NCBI RefSeq assembly: GCF_022023855.1 | Contig: NZ_CP059449.1 | Span: 2,094,501-2,158,500, forward strand | DNA: 64,000 nucleotides | Direction of reading: 5' to 3' | From: Azospirillum brasilense | GTDB lineage: Bacteria; Pseudomonadota; Alphaproteobacteria; Azospirillales; Azospirillaceae | Shown: positions 15,750 through 24,399 of the stretch, piece by piece | Numbering within the stretch: the stretch's first letter is position 1 | Layout of the letters: every line of letters begins with the position of its first letter | Made by a program: the position numbers and the translations under genes | Notes under the pieces: model-generated | Database searches by the model: none | What the model was told of the DNA's origin: nothing | The model's input: only the letters and a program-made list of their open reading frames with translations

Positions 15750-16922
15750 ATGGCGCACAGGACCCTGAGCGGACTCGTGGTGGCGGCCCTGACGCTGGCC
15801 GCCGTAGGAGCGGTCGGCTTCACCGCCGGCCGCGCGGCGGCGGAGCAGGCGGTGGTTGTCGCCTCCACCGCCCCCGGCTACGCCCAGGGGCAACTGGTCC
15901 CCGACGGCGCGGCGGTCACCGTGCCGGACGGCGCCAACGCCATGTTCCTGTTCGCCAACGGGCGTATGTTGCGGATCAAGGGGCCGTTCGACGGGTCGCT
16001 CGACCGCATGCCCGACGCCTCGGGTTGGGGCGGAGTCGGCAGCCTCGTCGGCGGGGAGCGCTTCTTCCAGACCGACCTGGGGGCCGCCCGCGCGGTCGGA
16101 ACCCCGATGCAGAAGGGGGAGGAGCAGGTCTTCACCCTCGACCCCGGCCGGGCCGGAACCCAATGCGTGAAGTCCGGCGGCACCGTGCTGCTGCGCAAGC
16201 CCGCCGATCCGACGCTGATCCCGGCCACCCTGCGTGACGAAAATCGCGGCGCCACCGCCACGCTGCGCTGGGACAAGGGGGCGACGGTGCCCTGGCCGCG
16301 CGAGCTTCCGATGACCGACGGCACCGCCGTCTCCGTCGCCGGGCCGGACGGGCGGGTGCGCCACAGCCTGACCCTGCGCGTGGTCAGTGCGGAGGGCCAG
16401 GGCGCGGAGCTGGCCGTCCGGCTGGCCGGTGCCGGCTGCGCCACCCAGGCGGCGTTTCTGCTGGACCCGGTGCGGGACAGCATGGCGCCGCTGAACCTCT
16501 ATCTCGCCACCGACCGCGGCCTCTACCCGACCTACCGGTCCGGGGAGACGGTGACGCTGGTGCTCCAGACGAACCGGGACGCGCACCTTTACTGCTACCT
16601 GCGCAACACGCGCGGCCAGCTGACACCGATCTACCCGCCGGGCCCGTCGGCCAGCTCGCTGGTGGAGGGGCACCGCACCCTGACGCTGGCCGGCGACCGC
16701 ATGCCGGTGCCGCTGCGCGCGGCGGAGCGGTCGGGGAGCCTGTCCGCCGACCAGGAGGTGCGCTGCTTCGCCGCCGGGCGCGATCTCGGCGCTGACCTGC
16801 CAGGGCGTCAGGACGCCTTCCGGCCTCTGTCCGACGAGGCGGCGGCCCGGCTGGAGCGGACACTCGCCTCGCTGAAGCAGACCGAACTGGTGATGGCGCA
16901 GGTGATCCTGCGCGTGGAGTGA
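15750..16922 (+). CDS. Exported FecR-like/DUF4384 protein
   Basis: This exported protein is about 390 residues. After a signal peptide (about 1-33), residues 34-100 resemble a FecR domain (repeated short strands with LFANGRMLRIKG). The C-terminal part (about 246-350) is DUF4384, with TYRSGETVTLVLQTN and YCYLRN, as in the lipoprotein at 12.1 kb. The start at 15750 has GGAGG 5 nt upstream and begins the signal peptide. An in-frame ATG at 15621 also has a good GGAGG, but its extra 43 residues are low-complexity. The stop overlaps the cyclase start by 4 nt (GTGA), indicating coupled translation and a shared role. Confidence 0.78.
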   Translation: MAHRTLSGLVVAALTLAAVGAVGFTAGRAAAEQAVVVASTAPGYAQGQLVPDGAAVTVPDGANAMFLFANGRMLRIKGPFDGSLDRMPDASGWGGVGSLVGGERFFQTDLGAARAVGTPMQKGEEQVFTLDPGRAGTQCVKSGGTVLLRKPADPTLIPATLRDENRGATATLRWDKGATVPWPRELPMTDGTAVSVAGPDGRVRHSLTLRVVSAEGQGAELAVRLAGAGCATQAAFLLDPVRDSMAPLNLYLATDRGLYPTYRSGETVTLVLQTNRDAHLYCYLRNTRGQLTPIYPPGPSASSLVEGHRTLTLAGDRMPVPLRAAERSGSLSADQEVRCFAAGRDLGADLPGRQDAFRPLSDEAAARLERTLASLKQTELVMAQVILRVE

Positions 16923-18808
16923 GGGCGCCGCCGTTGGGGACATCGGGGGGCAGGCCAAGTTGGGCGAAAGCCTCGTGGCTCGCCAAAGGACTGGTCGGCT
17001 TGGCCGCGGTGGTCGGCGTGTCGGCGGCGGCGCTGGGGCTGACCCGTTTGGTGCCGCCCCTGCGCTCCGCCGATGAGAGCTTCCGCGACCTCGCCATTGC
17101 CTACTTCACGCCGCCCGCCCCGCAGCATCCCGGCATCGTGCTGGTGACGCTGGGAGAGGATCTGTTTGCCACGCTGGCCTGCCGGTCGCCGGTGGACCGC
17201 GGCTTCCTCGCCGATCTGGTGGGGACGCTGGAGGCGGCGGGGGTGCGGGCGATCGGGCTGGACATCCTGTTCGACCAGCCGACCCTGCCGGCACTCGACG
17301 AGCGGTTGCGCCAGCGAATCCAGCGCGCAAAGGTGCCGGTGGTCGCCATCACGGCGCTCGGCGACACGGCGCTGACGGAGGAGCAGCGCCGTTATCTCGG
17401 GCGGTTCCTCGACGGCATTCCGCACGGCCACGCCAACCTCGCCAAGGACCGGCTGGACGGTACGGTGCGCTGGCATGTGCCGCGCGGTCCGGACGGACTG
17501 CCCAGCTTCCCGGCGCGGATGGCCCAGCTTGCCGGAGGGGCTGCCGGAGAGGCGACGATCCCGGCGGAGCCCTTCCGCATCGACTGGCACGCCCGCCCGT
17601 CGCCGGACGCGCCGCCCTTCCCGACCTATCCGGCGGACATGGTGGGGATGCTGCCGCGCGGCTGGCTGGCCGGGCGGATCGCCGTGGTCGGCACCGTCCT
17701 GGTCGGGGTCGACCAGCACCGCACGCCGCTGTCGGTCGCCGGCCTGTCCACGCCGGGGGTGGAGATCCAGGCCCACGCGCTGGCCCAGATCCTCGACGGC
17801 CGGACCAGCCGCGACCTGCCCACCGCCTGGGTGGTCGCGCTGGTGCTGGCGCTGAGCGCCGCGGGGGTGGCGCTGGCAATGGCCGGCTGGCCGGTGTGGG
17901 TTCTGGTGCCGGCGAGCCTGCTCGGGCTGCTGGCGCTGTGGGCGGCGGCGCTGGCGCTGTTCGCCCAGGGCGGGCCGCTGGTGGCGATGATGGCACCCTC
18001 GGCGGCGTGGCTGGGCGGCATCGCCGCGATGACCGCGCATCTGTCGCTGAAGGAGCGCACCGACCGCCGCAGCCTGATGCAGCTGTTCGCCAACCACGTC
18101 TCCCAGCCCGTCGCCGACGAGATCTGGCGGGAGCGCGCGACCTTCCTGGCCGGCGGGCGCCCCCGCCCGCAGGAGCTGACCGCCACCGTCTTCTTCTCCG
18201 ACATCGAGGGCTTCACCACCGTCTGCGAGGCGTTGGAGCCCGAGCCGCTGATCCTGTGGCTGGAAGGCTATCTCGACGCCATGGTGCGGGTGGTGGCGGC
18301 CCATGACGGGATCGTTCTGCGCTTCATCGGCGACGCCATCCTGGCGGTCTTCGGCGCCCCCGTCGCCCGCACGACCCAGGCGGAGATCGATGCCGACGCC
18401 GTGCGCGCCGTGCGCTGCGCCATCCAGATGGGGCGGGAGCTTCGGGAGCTGAACAAGCGCTGGCAGGCGGAGGGGTTGCCGGCCATCGGCATCCGCGTCG
18501 GCATCCACACCGGTCCGCTGGTGGCGGGCAGCCTGGGCGGGCTGCGGCACATGGAATATTCGCTGCTCGGCGACACCGCCAATACGGCGGCCCGGCTCGA
18601 GGCGCTGGGCAAGACGGTGGCCATGCGCTCCTCCCCCCATTGCCGGATTGTCATCGGGGAACCGACCTGGACGGCGGTGCAGGGCATGGTAGCCGGGCTG
18701 CCGGTGGGGGAGATGGCGCTGAAGGGCAAGCGCAAGGCGGTCCGCGCTTGGCTGGTCCTCGACCGGGAGGGGGAGGAGGTGCGGCCCGCGGCGGAGGCTG
18801 GGGAGTAA
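16919..18808 (+). CDS. CHASE2-domain class III adenylate/guanylate cyclase
   Basis: This is a 629-residue membrane cyclase. One transmembrane segment (about 22-44) leads into a periplasmic CHASE2 sensor (about 46-300); three more segments (about 300-385) follow, then a cytoplasmic class III cyclase domain (about 415-600). Both metal-binding aspartates are present (Asp428 in FSDIEGF and Asp472 in IGDAILAVFG), as is the GDTANTAARLE motif, so it should be active. It starts with GTG overlapping the FecR-like gene by 4 nt. The ligand sensed by CHASE2 is unknown; the coupled exported protein may deliver it. cAMP is the likelier product given the CRP-type regulator 3 kb away. Confidence 0.92.
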   Translation: MRAPPLGTSGGRPSWAKASWLAKGLVGLAAVVGVSAAALGLTRLVPPLRSADESFRDLAIAYFTPPAPQHPGIVLVTLGEDLFATLACRSPVDRGFLADLVGTLEAAGVRAIGLDILFDQPTLPALDERLRQRIQRAKVPVVAITALGDTALTEEQRRYLGRFLDGIPHGHANLAKDRLDGTVRWHVPRGPDGLPSFPARMAQLAGGAAGEATIPAEPFRIDWHARPSPDAPPFPTYPADMVGMLPRGWLAGRIAVVGTVLVGVDQHRTPLSVAGLSTPGVEIQAHALAQILDGRTSRDLPTAWVVALVLALSAAGVALAMAGWPVWVLVPASLLGLLALWAAALALFAQGGPLVAMMAPSAAWLGGIAAMTAHLSLKERTDRRSLMQLFANHVSQPVADEIWRERATFLAGGRPRPQELTATVFFSDIEGFTTVCEALEPEPLILWLEGYLDAMVRVVAAHDGIVLRFIGDAILAVFGAPVARTTQAEIDADAVRAVRCAIQMGRELRELNKRWQAEGLPAIGIRVGIHTGPLVAGSLGGLRHMEYSLLGDTANTAARLEALGKTVAMRSSPHCRIVIGEPTWTAVQGMVAGLPVGEMALKGKRKAVRAWLVLDREGEEVRPAAEAGE

Positions 18809-18953
18809 TCACCCATTCTCCGTATTCGGGATTAGGCTGAATGAACGCTTGGTGCGCAGGAATCGAAATATTAAGATCGGCTAATTGGCAATTTTATGCC
18901 GACGGGTGCCGGGTATGGGGTGTGCAACCGCCTTCCCACCATGGAGCCGGCCG

Positions 18954-21545
18954 ATGTTCGACGGACCCTCGACGCAACATCGTTTGGGCAGGGACCTCTG
19001 GTCGCTCGCCCTCGTCCTGCTGTTGCTAGGGCTTCTCGGCTGGGCACCGAGGGCGTCCGCCCAATCCGCTCCGCCTCAATCTCCGCCGCCCCAGGCGTCC
19101 CAGTCCCCGGAGAAGCGCATCGCGCTGGTCGTCGGCATCGGCAAGTACGAATTCGCCCCCGAACTCCAGAACCCGGTGAACGACGCCAAGGCCATCGCCG
19201 AGGCTCTGCGCAAGCTCCAGTTCGAAGTGGCCGAGAAGTTCGATATGGACAACCGCGGCTTCGAGCGGGCGCTGCGCGACTTCGGCATCCGCGCCTCGCA
19301 GGCCGACGTGGCGGTGATCTTCTACGCCGGGCACGGCATCCAGGTGGGTGGCAACAACTACATCGTCCCGGCGGACGCCAAGCTGGAGCGCGAGCGCGAC
19401 CTCGTTTACGAGGCCATGCCGCTGAACCTGATGATGGGCGAGCTGTCGCAGGCGCGCAAGCTGGGCATCCTGATGCTCGATTCCTGCCGCAACAACCCCT
19501 TCGTGGATCGGCTGAAGCAGGCCGGGCAGAACCGCATCCAGGTCAACTACGGCTTCGCCCGCGTCGACGACACGCCCAGCGACACGCTGGTCGCCATGGC
19601 CACCCGCGCCGACCAGCTGGCCGAGGACGGGCAGGGCGACCACAGCCCCTACACCGACGCGCTGCTCCAGCACCTCCAGACACCGGGGCTGGAGCTGAGC
19701 CTGTTCTTCCGCAACGTGCGCGACACCGTGCGGCAGGCGACCAACGGGCGGCAGGAGCCTTACATCTTCGGTTCGCTTGGGGCGGCGCCCTTCTACTTCA
19801 ACCCGCGCCCGCCGAACCGGCCGCCGGTGCTCGGCGAGATCCGCCCGCTGGAGCTGTCCGACCGCGCCGACGCCGAGCCGCTGCGCATCGGGCGCCCGAC
19901 CGATCCCGACGACGACCAGCTGTTCGCCCAGATCTCCGGCCTGCCACGCGGCGGCAGCGTGCGCATCGGCGACCGTATCGTGCTGATCGGCGACTACCTG
20001 ACCGTGGAGCAACTCGCCGCCACCAGCTTCAAGCCGGACGCGACCGTCGTCGGGGATTCCGGGCGCTTCGACTTCGCGATCATGGACGGGCGGGGCGGCG
20101 TGGCGCGTGGCGGCGTGGCGATCACCATCAAGCCGAGCAACCGTGAGCCGGTGGTGGCCGGCGCGCGCACCATCCGCGCCCTGCCGAATCGCCTGGCCAT
20201 CGAGGCGCCGGCGGACCCCGACGGCGATCCGCTGACCATCACCGTCACCGCCGTGCCCGACCGCGGCAAGGTGCGCGACGGCGCCACCCTGATCCGCCCC
20301 GGCGACCGCCTGCCGGCCGAGGGGCTGACCCGGCTGACCTTCGACCCGGAGCAGGAGCGGGCGGGGGCCGCCGGTGCCTTCACCTATCAGGTGGAGGACG
20401 GCAAGGGCGGCAAGGCCACCGGCACCGTGACGCTGGAGATCGCCCCGCCGGGCGCCGCCCCGGCCGCGCCGGCGCTTGAGGAATCGCTGTGGCAGATGGT
20501 CAAGGGCAGTCGTGAGCCCGCCGACTTCGAGGCCTTCCTGCGCCTGTTCGGGAGCGGCACCTACGCCAAGCCGGCGCGGGAAAAGCTGGGCGCGCTCGCC
20601 CCCGCCGTCAAGCCGCCGGAGGTCGCATCGGCTCGGCCGCCGCCACCGGTCCAATCGGCTCCGCCCCCGGTTTCGCTCCCGGCCCCGGCTCCAGTCGTCG
20701 AGGCGGCGGCACCGCCTCTACCGGCACCGCCCCCACCGACATCGCCGCAGCCCGTGCCCGCGCCGGAGCAGGTGGCCGCAGCGCCCCCGAATGGCAATGG
20801 GAACAGCGCGGTGCGCAACCACAGCCGGTCGGCCAGCTTCCAGGACTGCCCGGCCTGTCCGGTGATGGTGCGGATCGCACCCGGCAGCTTCAGCATGGGC
20901 AGCGACCAGGGCGACCGCTCGGAGCGTCCGGTGCACAAGGTCACCATCGCCAAGCCCTTTGCGCTCGGCGCTTACGAGGTGACGGTGGCCGAGTGGCGCG
21001 CTTGCGTCGAGGGTGGCGGCTGCACCGGCGGCATGCCGCGCATGACCAAGCCCACCGACAGCACCCCGATCCACAATGTCTCCTGGCTGGAAGCCCAGGC
21101 CTACGCAAAATGGTTGAGCCAGAAGACCGGCCAGCGCTACCGCCTGCCGTCCGAAGCCGAATGGGAATACGCGGCGCGCGGCGGTACGACGGGCCGCTAT
21201 TGGTGGGACGGTCAGACGGGAACGCTCGCCAACTGCAAGGACTGCGGCGGGGCGCAGGAGCGGCTCACCCCGGCTTCGGTCGGCAGCTACAAGCCGAACC
21301 CCTTCGGCTTGCACGACATGAACGGCGGTGTGGCGGAGTGGGTGGCCGACTGCTGGCACGCCGACTATGCGGGCGCGCCGACGGACGGCAGCGCCTGGAC
21401 GTCCACCAACTGCCGGGAGCGCGTGCTGCGCGGCGGGTCCTGGCGGGGCGGCTTGGCTGACATCACCGACACGGCGCGGCTGTTCTACGATCCCGATGTA
21501 AGATACCTGAACAACGGGGTGAGGGTGTTGAGGGAGTTAAATTGA
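18954..21545 (+). CDS. Secreted caspase-like peptidase fused to FGE-sulfatase domain
   Basis: This is an 863-residue exported fusion. A signal peptide (about 1-36) precedes a C14 caspase p20-like domain (about 53-275) with an intact dyad: His127 in YAGHG and Cys178 in LDSCRNN. Residues of about 288-500 form two cadherin/Ig-like repeats with PDDD/DPDGD turns. A short helical segment and a Pro-rich linker (about 560-620) lead to a C-terminal formylglycine-generating-enzyme/sulfatase-modifying domain (about 632-863; RLPSEAEWEYAARGG, GLHDMNGGVAEWV, VLRGGSW). GGAG is 7 nt before ATG 18954. An AT-rich stretch upstream (about 18865-18900) likely holds its promoter. Whether the FGE domain is catalytic or a binding module is open. 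Confidence 0.9.
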   Translation: MFDGPSTQHRLGRDLWSLALVLLLLGLLGWAPRASAQSAPPQSPPPQASQSPEKRIALVVGIGKYEFAPELQNPVNDAKAIAEALRKLQFEVAEKFDMDNRGFERALRDFGIRASQADVAVIFYAGHGIQVGGNNYIVPADAKLERERDLVYEAMPLNLMMGELSQARKLGILMLDSCRNNPFVDRLKQAGQNRIQVNYGFARVDDTPSDTLVAMATRADQLAEDGQGDHSPYTDALLQHLQTPGLELSLFFRNVRDTVRQATNGRQEPYIFGSLGAAPFYFNPRPPNRPPVLGEIRPLELSDRADAEPLRIGRPTDPDDDQLFAQISGLPRGGSVRIGDRIVLIGDYLTVEQLAATSFKPDATVVGDSGRFDFAIMDGRGGVARGGVAITIKPSNREPVVAGARTIRALPNRLAIEAPADPDGDPLTITVTAVPDRGKVRDGATLIRPGDRLPAEGLTRLTFDPEQERAGAAGAFTYQVEDGKGGKATGTVTLEIAPPGAAPAAPALEESLWQMVKGSREPADFEAFLRLFGSGTYAKPAREKLGALAPAVKPPEVASARPPPPVQSAPPPVSLPAPAPVVEAAAPPLPAPPPPTSPQPVPAPEQVAAAPPNGNGNSAVRNHSRSASFQDCPACPVMVRIAPGSFSMGSDQGDRSERPVHKVTIAKPFALGAYEVTVAEWRACVEGGGCTGGMPRMTKPTDSTPIHNVSWLEAQAYAKWLSQKTGQRYRLPSEAEWEYAARGGTTGRYWWDGQTGTLANCKDCGGAQERLTPASVGSYKPNPFGLHDMNGGVAEWVADCWHADYAGAPTDGSAWTSTNCRERVLRGGSWRGGLADITDTARLFYDPDVRYLNNGVRVLRELN

Positions 21546-21552
21546 GGGGTGG

Positions 21553-21668
21553 TGGCGCCGGGCCCCCACCCTAACCCTCCCCCGCTGCGCAGGGGAGGGG
21601 ACGGATGACGCTTCGCAGAAGGCACCCTCTCCCGCGAAGCGGGGGAGGGCCGGGGTGGGGGCCCGACG
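21553..21668. repeat. GC-rich palindromic intergenic repeat (copy 3)
   Basis: GGGCCCCCACCCTAACCC at the left and its complement-like GGCCGGGGTGGGGGCCC at the right enclose a second pair around CCCCCGCTGCGC and GCGAAGCGGGGG. It lies between the converging caspase and CRP genes and probably terminates both. Confidence 0.78.
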
Positions 21669-21675
21669 CGATACT

Positions 21676-22386
21676 TCACCCATTCGCCTCGGCGATCTCC
21701 TCCAGCGCGTCGCGGTCGAGCAGGGTGATCCGCCCGGATTCCACGGCGATCACGCCGTTGCGCTGCCATTCGCCGAGCAGTTTGTTGATGCTCTCCCGCG
21801 AGACGCCCACCAAACATCCAAGCTGCTGCTGCGACAGCTTGATGTCCAGCTTCAACCCGCCCGGTGCCGGCTTTCCGAACACATCGGCCAGCCGCATCAG
21901 CGCGCGGGCGAAGCGCGACGACGCCTCCAGGAACAGCGTGTCCTCCAGATGCTCACTGGTCTGGCGCAGCCGCTTGCACAGCACGGTGATGAGCTGGAGC
22001 GCGACCGCCGGACGCTCGTTGAGCAGCGGCACGAACTTCGAGCGGTCGAGCACCAGGAGGTCGGTCTCCTCCAGCGCCACGGCGTCGGCGGTCCGCGGCT
22101 CGCCGTCGAGCAGGGCGATCTCGCCGAACAGGCCGCCTTTGTTGATGATGTTCAGCACCAACTCCTTGCCGTCGGTGGAGTGGGAGCAGATCTTCACCCG
22201 CCCACGGATGACCGCCATCATGCTGTCGCCAGGGTCGCCCTTCTGGAAGATGACCGCGCCGGGCCGGAAATAGGCCAGCCGGGCGCTGGCGGCGAGGCGT
22301 TGCAACTCCGGCTTCTCCAGATGCTTCAGCAGGAAATGCCCGGACAGCACCAGTTCCTTGTCGAACGCGATCCGCACCGTCGTCAT
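21676..22386 (-). CDS. CRP/FNR-family cAMP-responsive transcriptional regulator
   Basis: This 236-residue regulator has an N-terminal cyclic-nucleotide-binding domain and a C-terminal helix-turn-helix. Residues that contact cAMP in E. coli CRP have counterparts: Gly88-Glu89, Arg98-Thr99 and Thr143-Ser144 (RQTSEHLED). The recognition helix SRESINK keeps Arg197 and Glu198, with Lys202 for Arg185, so a TGTGA/TCACA-type target is expected. There is no iron-sulphur cysteine set, which argues against FNR. The start at 22386 is chosen over an upstream ATG because a G-rich binding site lies 5 nt upstream. It converges on the caspase gene and diverges from the acyl-CoA synthetase operon. Confidence 0.9.
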   Translation of the reverse strand: MTTVRIAFDKELVLSGHFLLKHLEKPELQRLAASARLAYFRPGAVIFQKGDPGDSMMAVIRGRVKICSHSTDGKELVLNIINKGGLFGEIALLDGEPRTADAVALEETDLLVLDRSKFVPLLNERPAVALQLITVLCKRLRQTSEHLEDTLFLEASSRFARALMRLADVFGKPAPGGLKLDIKLSQQQLGCLVGVSRESINKLLGEWQRNGVIAVESGRITLLDRDALEEIAEANG

Positions 22387-22625
22387 GGTCGCCCCCATAC
22401 GGCTCGATGCCAGACAGTGTAGCGGGCGGAGGGCTTGCAACCGCAGCGCCAGAGGCGGTAACGCGCTCGCCCGTCCCTGCCACGTTCTTGCGGGCATAGG
22501 GGAAGGGACCGACCAAAGGTGAATCTTGTTCTGCCCAATGGTTCGTGACTACCATCGTCAGCAAGGCGCCCGGTATGAGGCGCCGGCCCTGACTCAGGGA
22601 CCGCAGAACAGGGAAGGAGACGAGC

Positions 22626-24260
22626 GTGGACGCCACCACTCCGTCCGCAGACCTATCCAGGCGCACGGCCAACCATGTGCCGCTGACGCCGCTGGATTTC
22701 CTGCGCCGCTCCGCGATGGTCTATCCGGACAAGACCGCCGTGGTCTACGGCCCCTTGCGGCGGAACTGGGCGGAGGTGGAGCGCCGCGCCCGCGCGCTGG
22801 CTTCCGCGGTGAGCCGGGCCGGCGTCCGGCCGGGGGAGGTGGTGTCGGTCCTGGCCTTCAACACCCCGGCGATGCTGGAAGCGCATTTCGGCATTCCCGG
22901 CTCCGGGGCGGTGCTGAACGCCATCAACACGCGGCTCGACGCGCCCGCCGTCGCCTTCATCCTGGAGCACGCGGAAAGCCGCCTGTTCCTGGTGGACCGC
23001 GGCCTGTCCGCGGTGGCCCGCGCCGCGCTGGAGCGCATGGCGGCCCTGCCGCGGGTGGTGTGGATTGACGACCCGGCGGCGCAGGACGCCGACCCGGTGG
23101 GCGATCTGGAGTATGAGGATTTCCTCAAGACCGGCGATCCCGAGGCGCCCTGGCGCACGCCCGAGGACGAGTGGGAGTCCATCGCGCTCAACTACACCTC
23201 CGGCACCACCGGCAACCCCAAAGGTGTGCTGTACCATCACCGCGGCGCCCATCTGAACGCGCTTGGCAACGTCATCACCTTCGGGCTGCGGCCCGACAGC
23301 GTCTATCTGTGGACGTTGCCCATGTTCCACTGCAACGGCTGGACCTACCCCTGGGCGGTGACGGCGGTCGGGGCGACCCATGTCTGCCTGCGCACTGTCG
23401 ACCCGGCGGCGATCTTCCGCCTGATCGCCGAGGAGAAGGTCACCCATCTCTGCGGCGCGCCGGTCGTGCTGACCATGCTGATCCACGCGCCGGACGCGGT
23501 GAAGCGCGGCTTCGACCATGGCCCGGTGCAGGTGGCGACCGGCGGGGCGGCGCCGCCCAGCGCGGTGATCGCGGGGATGGAACGGATGGGCTTCCGCCTG
23601 ACCCATCTCTATGGCATGACGGAATGCTACGGCCCCTCCACCGGCTGCGCATGGCAGGAGAGCTGGGCGGACCTGCCGCTGGAGGAACGGGCGGTGAAGA
23701 TGGCCCGCCAGGGCGTGCCCAACGTCACCATGTCCGAGCAGGCCGTGCTCGACCCCGACACCGGCCGCGAGGTGCCCGCCGACGGCGAGACGCTGGGCGA
23801 GCTGGCGCTGCGCGGCAACACGGTGATGAAGGGTTACCTGAAGAACCCGGCGGCGACCGACGAGGCGCTGCGCGACAGCTGGCTGCACACCGGCGACCTC
23901 GCCGTGCTGCACCCCGACCGCTATGTCGAGATCAAGGACCGCGCCAAGGACATCATCATCTCCGGCGGCGAGAACATCGCCTCGCTGGAGGTCGAGGAGG
24001 TTCTCTACAAGCACCCCCACGTCATGGAGGCCGCCGTCGTCGCCCGTCCGGATGCGAAATGGGGCGAGACCCCCTGCGCCTTCGTCACGCTGAAACCGGG
24101 ATCGGAAGGACGGGTGACGGAGGCCGAGGTGATCGGCTGGTGCCGCGACCATCTCGCCCATTTCAAGGCGCCACGGACGGTGGTGTTCGGAGCCCTGCCG
24201 AAGACGTCGACCGGGAAGATCCAGAAGTTCGTGTTGCGCGAGCAGGCGAGGGGGTTGTGA
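22626..24260 (+). CDS. Acyl-CoA synthetase (AMP-binding), LvaE-like by context
   Basis: This 544-residue ANL-superfamily enzyme activates a carboxylic acid to its CoA thioester through an acyl-AMP. The P-loop YTSGTTGNPKG is at about 189-199, followed by the GMTECYGP motif, an ISGGENI hinge region and the C-terminal catalytic Lys531 (STGKIQK). It starts at GTG 22626 after GGAAGGAG. It heads a run with an SDR, an ACAD11-like dehydrogenase, an APH-type kinase and DUF6285. That matches the levulinate (lva) operon, in which LvaE has this role. Family alone would also allow a medium-chain fatty-acid ligase. Confidence 0.88.
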   Translation: MDATTPSADLSRRTANHVPLTPLDFLRRSAMVYPDKTAVVYGPLRRNWAEVERRARALASAVSRAGVRPGEVVSVLAFNTPAMLEAHFGIPGSGAVLNAINTRLDAPAVAFILEHAESRLFLVDRGLSAVARAALERMAALPRVVWIDDPAAQDADPVGDLEYEDFLKTGDPEAPWRTPEDEWESIALNYTSGTTGNPKGVLYHHRGAHLNALGNVITFGLRPDSVYLWTLPMFHCNGWTYPWAVTAVGATHVCLRTVDPAAIFRLIAEEKVTHLCGAPVVLTMLIHAPDAVKRGFDHGPVQVATGGAAPPSAVIAGMERMGFRLTHLYGMTECYGPSTGCAWQESWADLPLEERAVKMARQGVPNVTMSEQAVLDPDTGREVPADGETLGELALRGNTVMKGYLKNPAATDEALRDSWLHTGDLAVLHPDRYVEIKDRAKDIIISGGENIASLEVEEVLYKHPHVMEAAVVARPDAKWGETPCAFVTLKPGSEGRVTEAEVIGWCRDHLAHFKAPRTVVFGALPKTSTGKIQKFVLREQARGL

Positions 24261-24265
24261 GGGAG

Positions 24266-24372
24266 TGGTCGCATCGGGCCCCCCTCCCAACCTCCCCCCG
24301 CTGCGCAGGGGGAGGAGCCGTTCCCTCCCCTGCGAAGCGGGGGAGGGTTAGGGAGGGGGCCCGACGCACGAA
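24266..24372. repeat. GC-rich palindromic intergenic repeat (copy 4)
   Basis: GTCGCATCGGGCCCCCCTCCC at the left is mirrored by GGGAGGGGGCCCGACGC at the right, with an inner CCCCCGCTGCGC/GCGAAGCGGGGG pair. Unlike the other copies it lies between two genes on the same strand inside a probable operon, so it may attenuate read-through. Confidence 0.75.
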
Positions 24373-24399
24373 CCCCACCTTCATAAACTCAGGACCCCT

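Noticed and set aside
18954..21545. Anti-phage caspase defence module
   Set aside because: The signal peptide directs it out of the cytoplasm, and no gasdermin, STAND or CRISPR partner is nearby.
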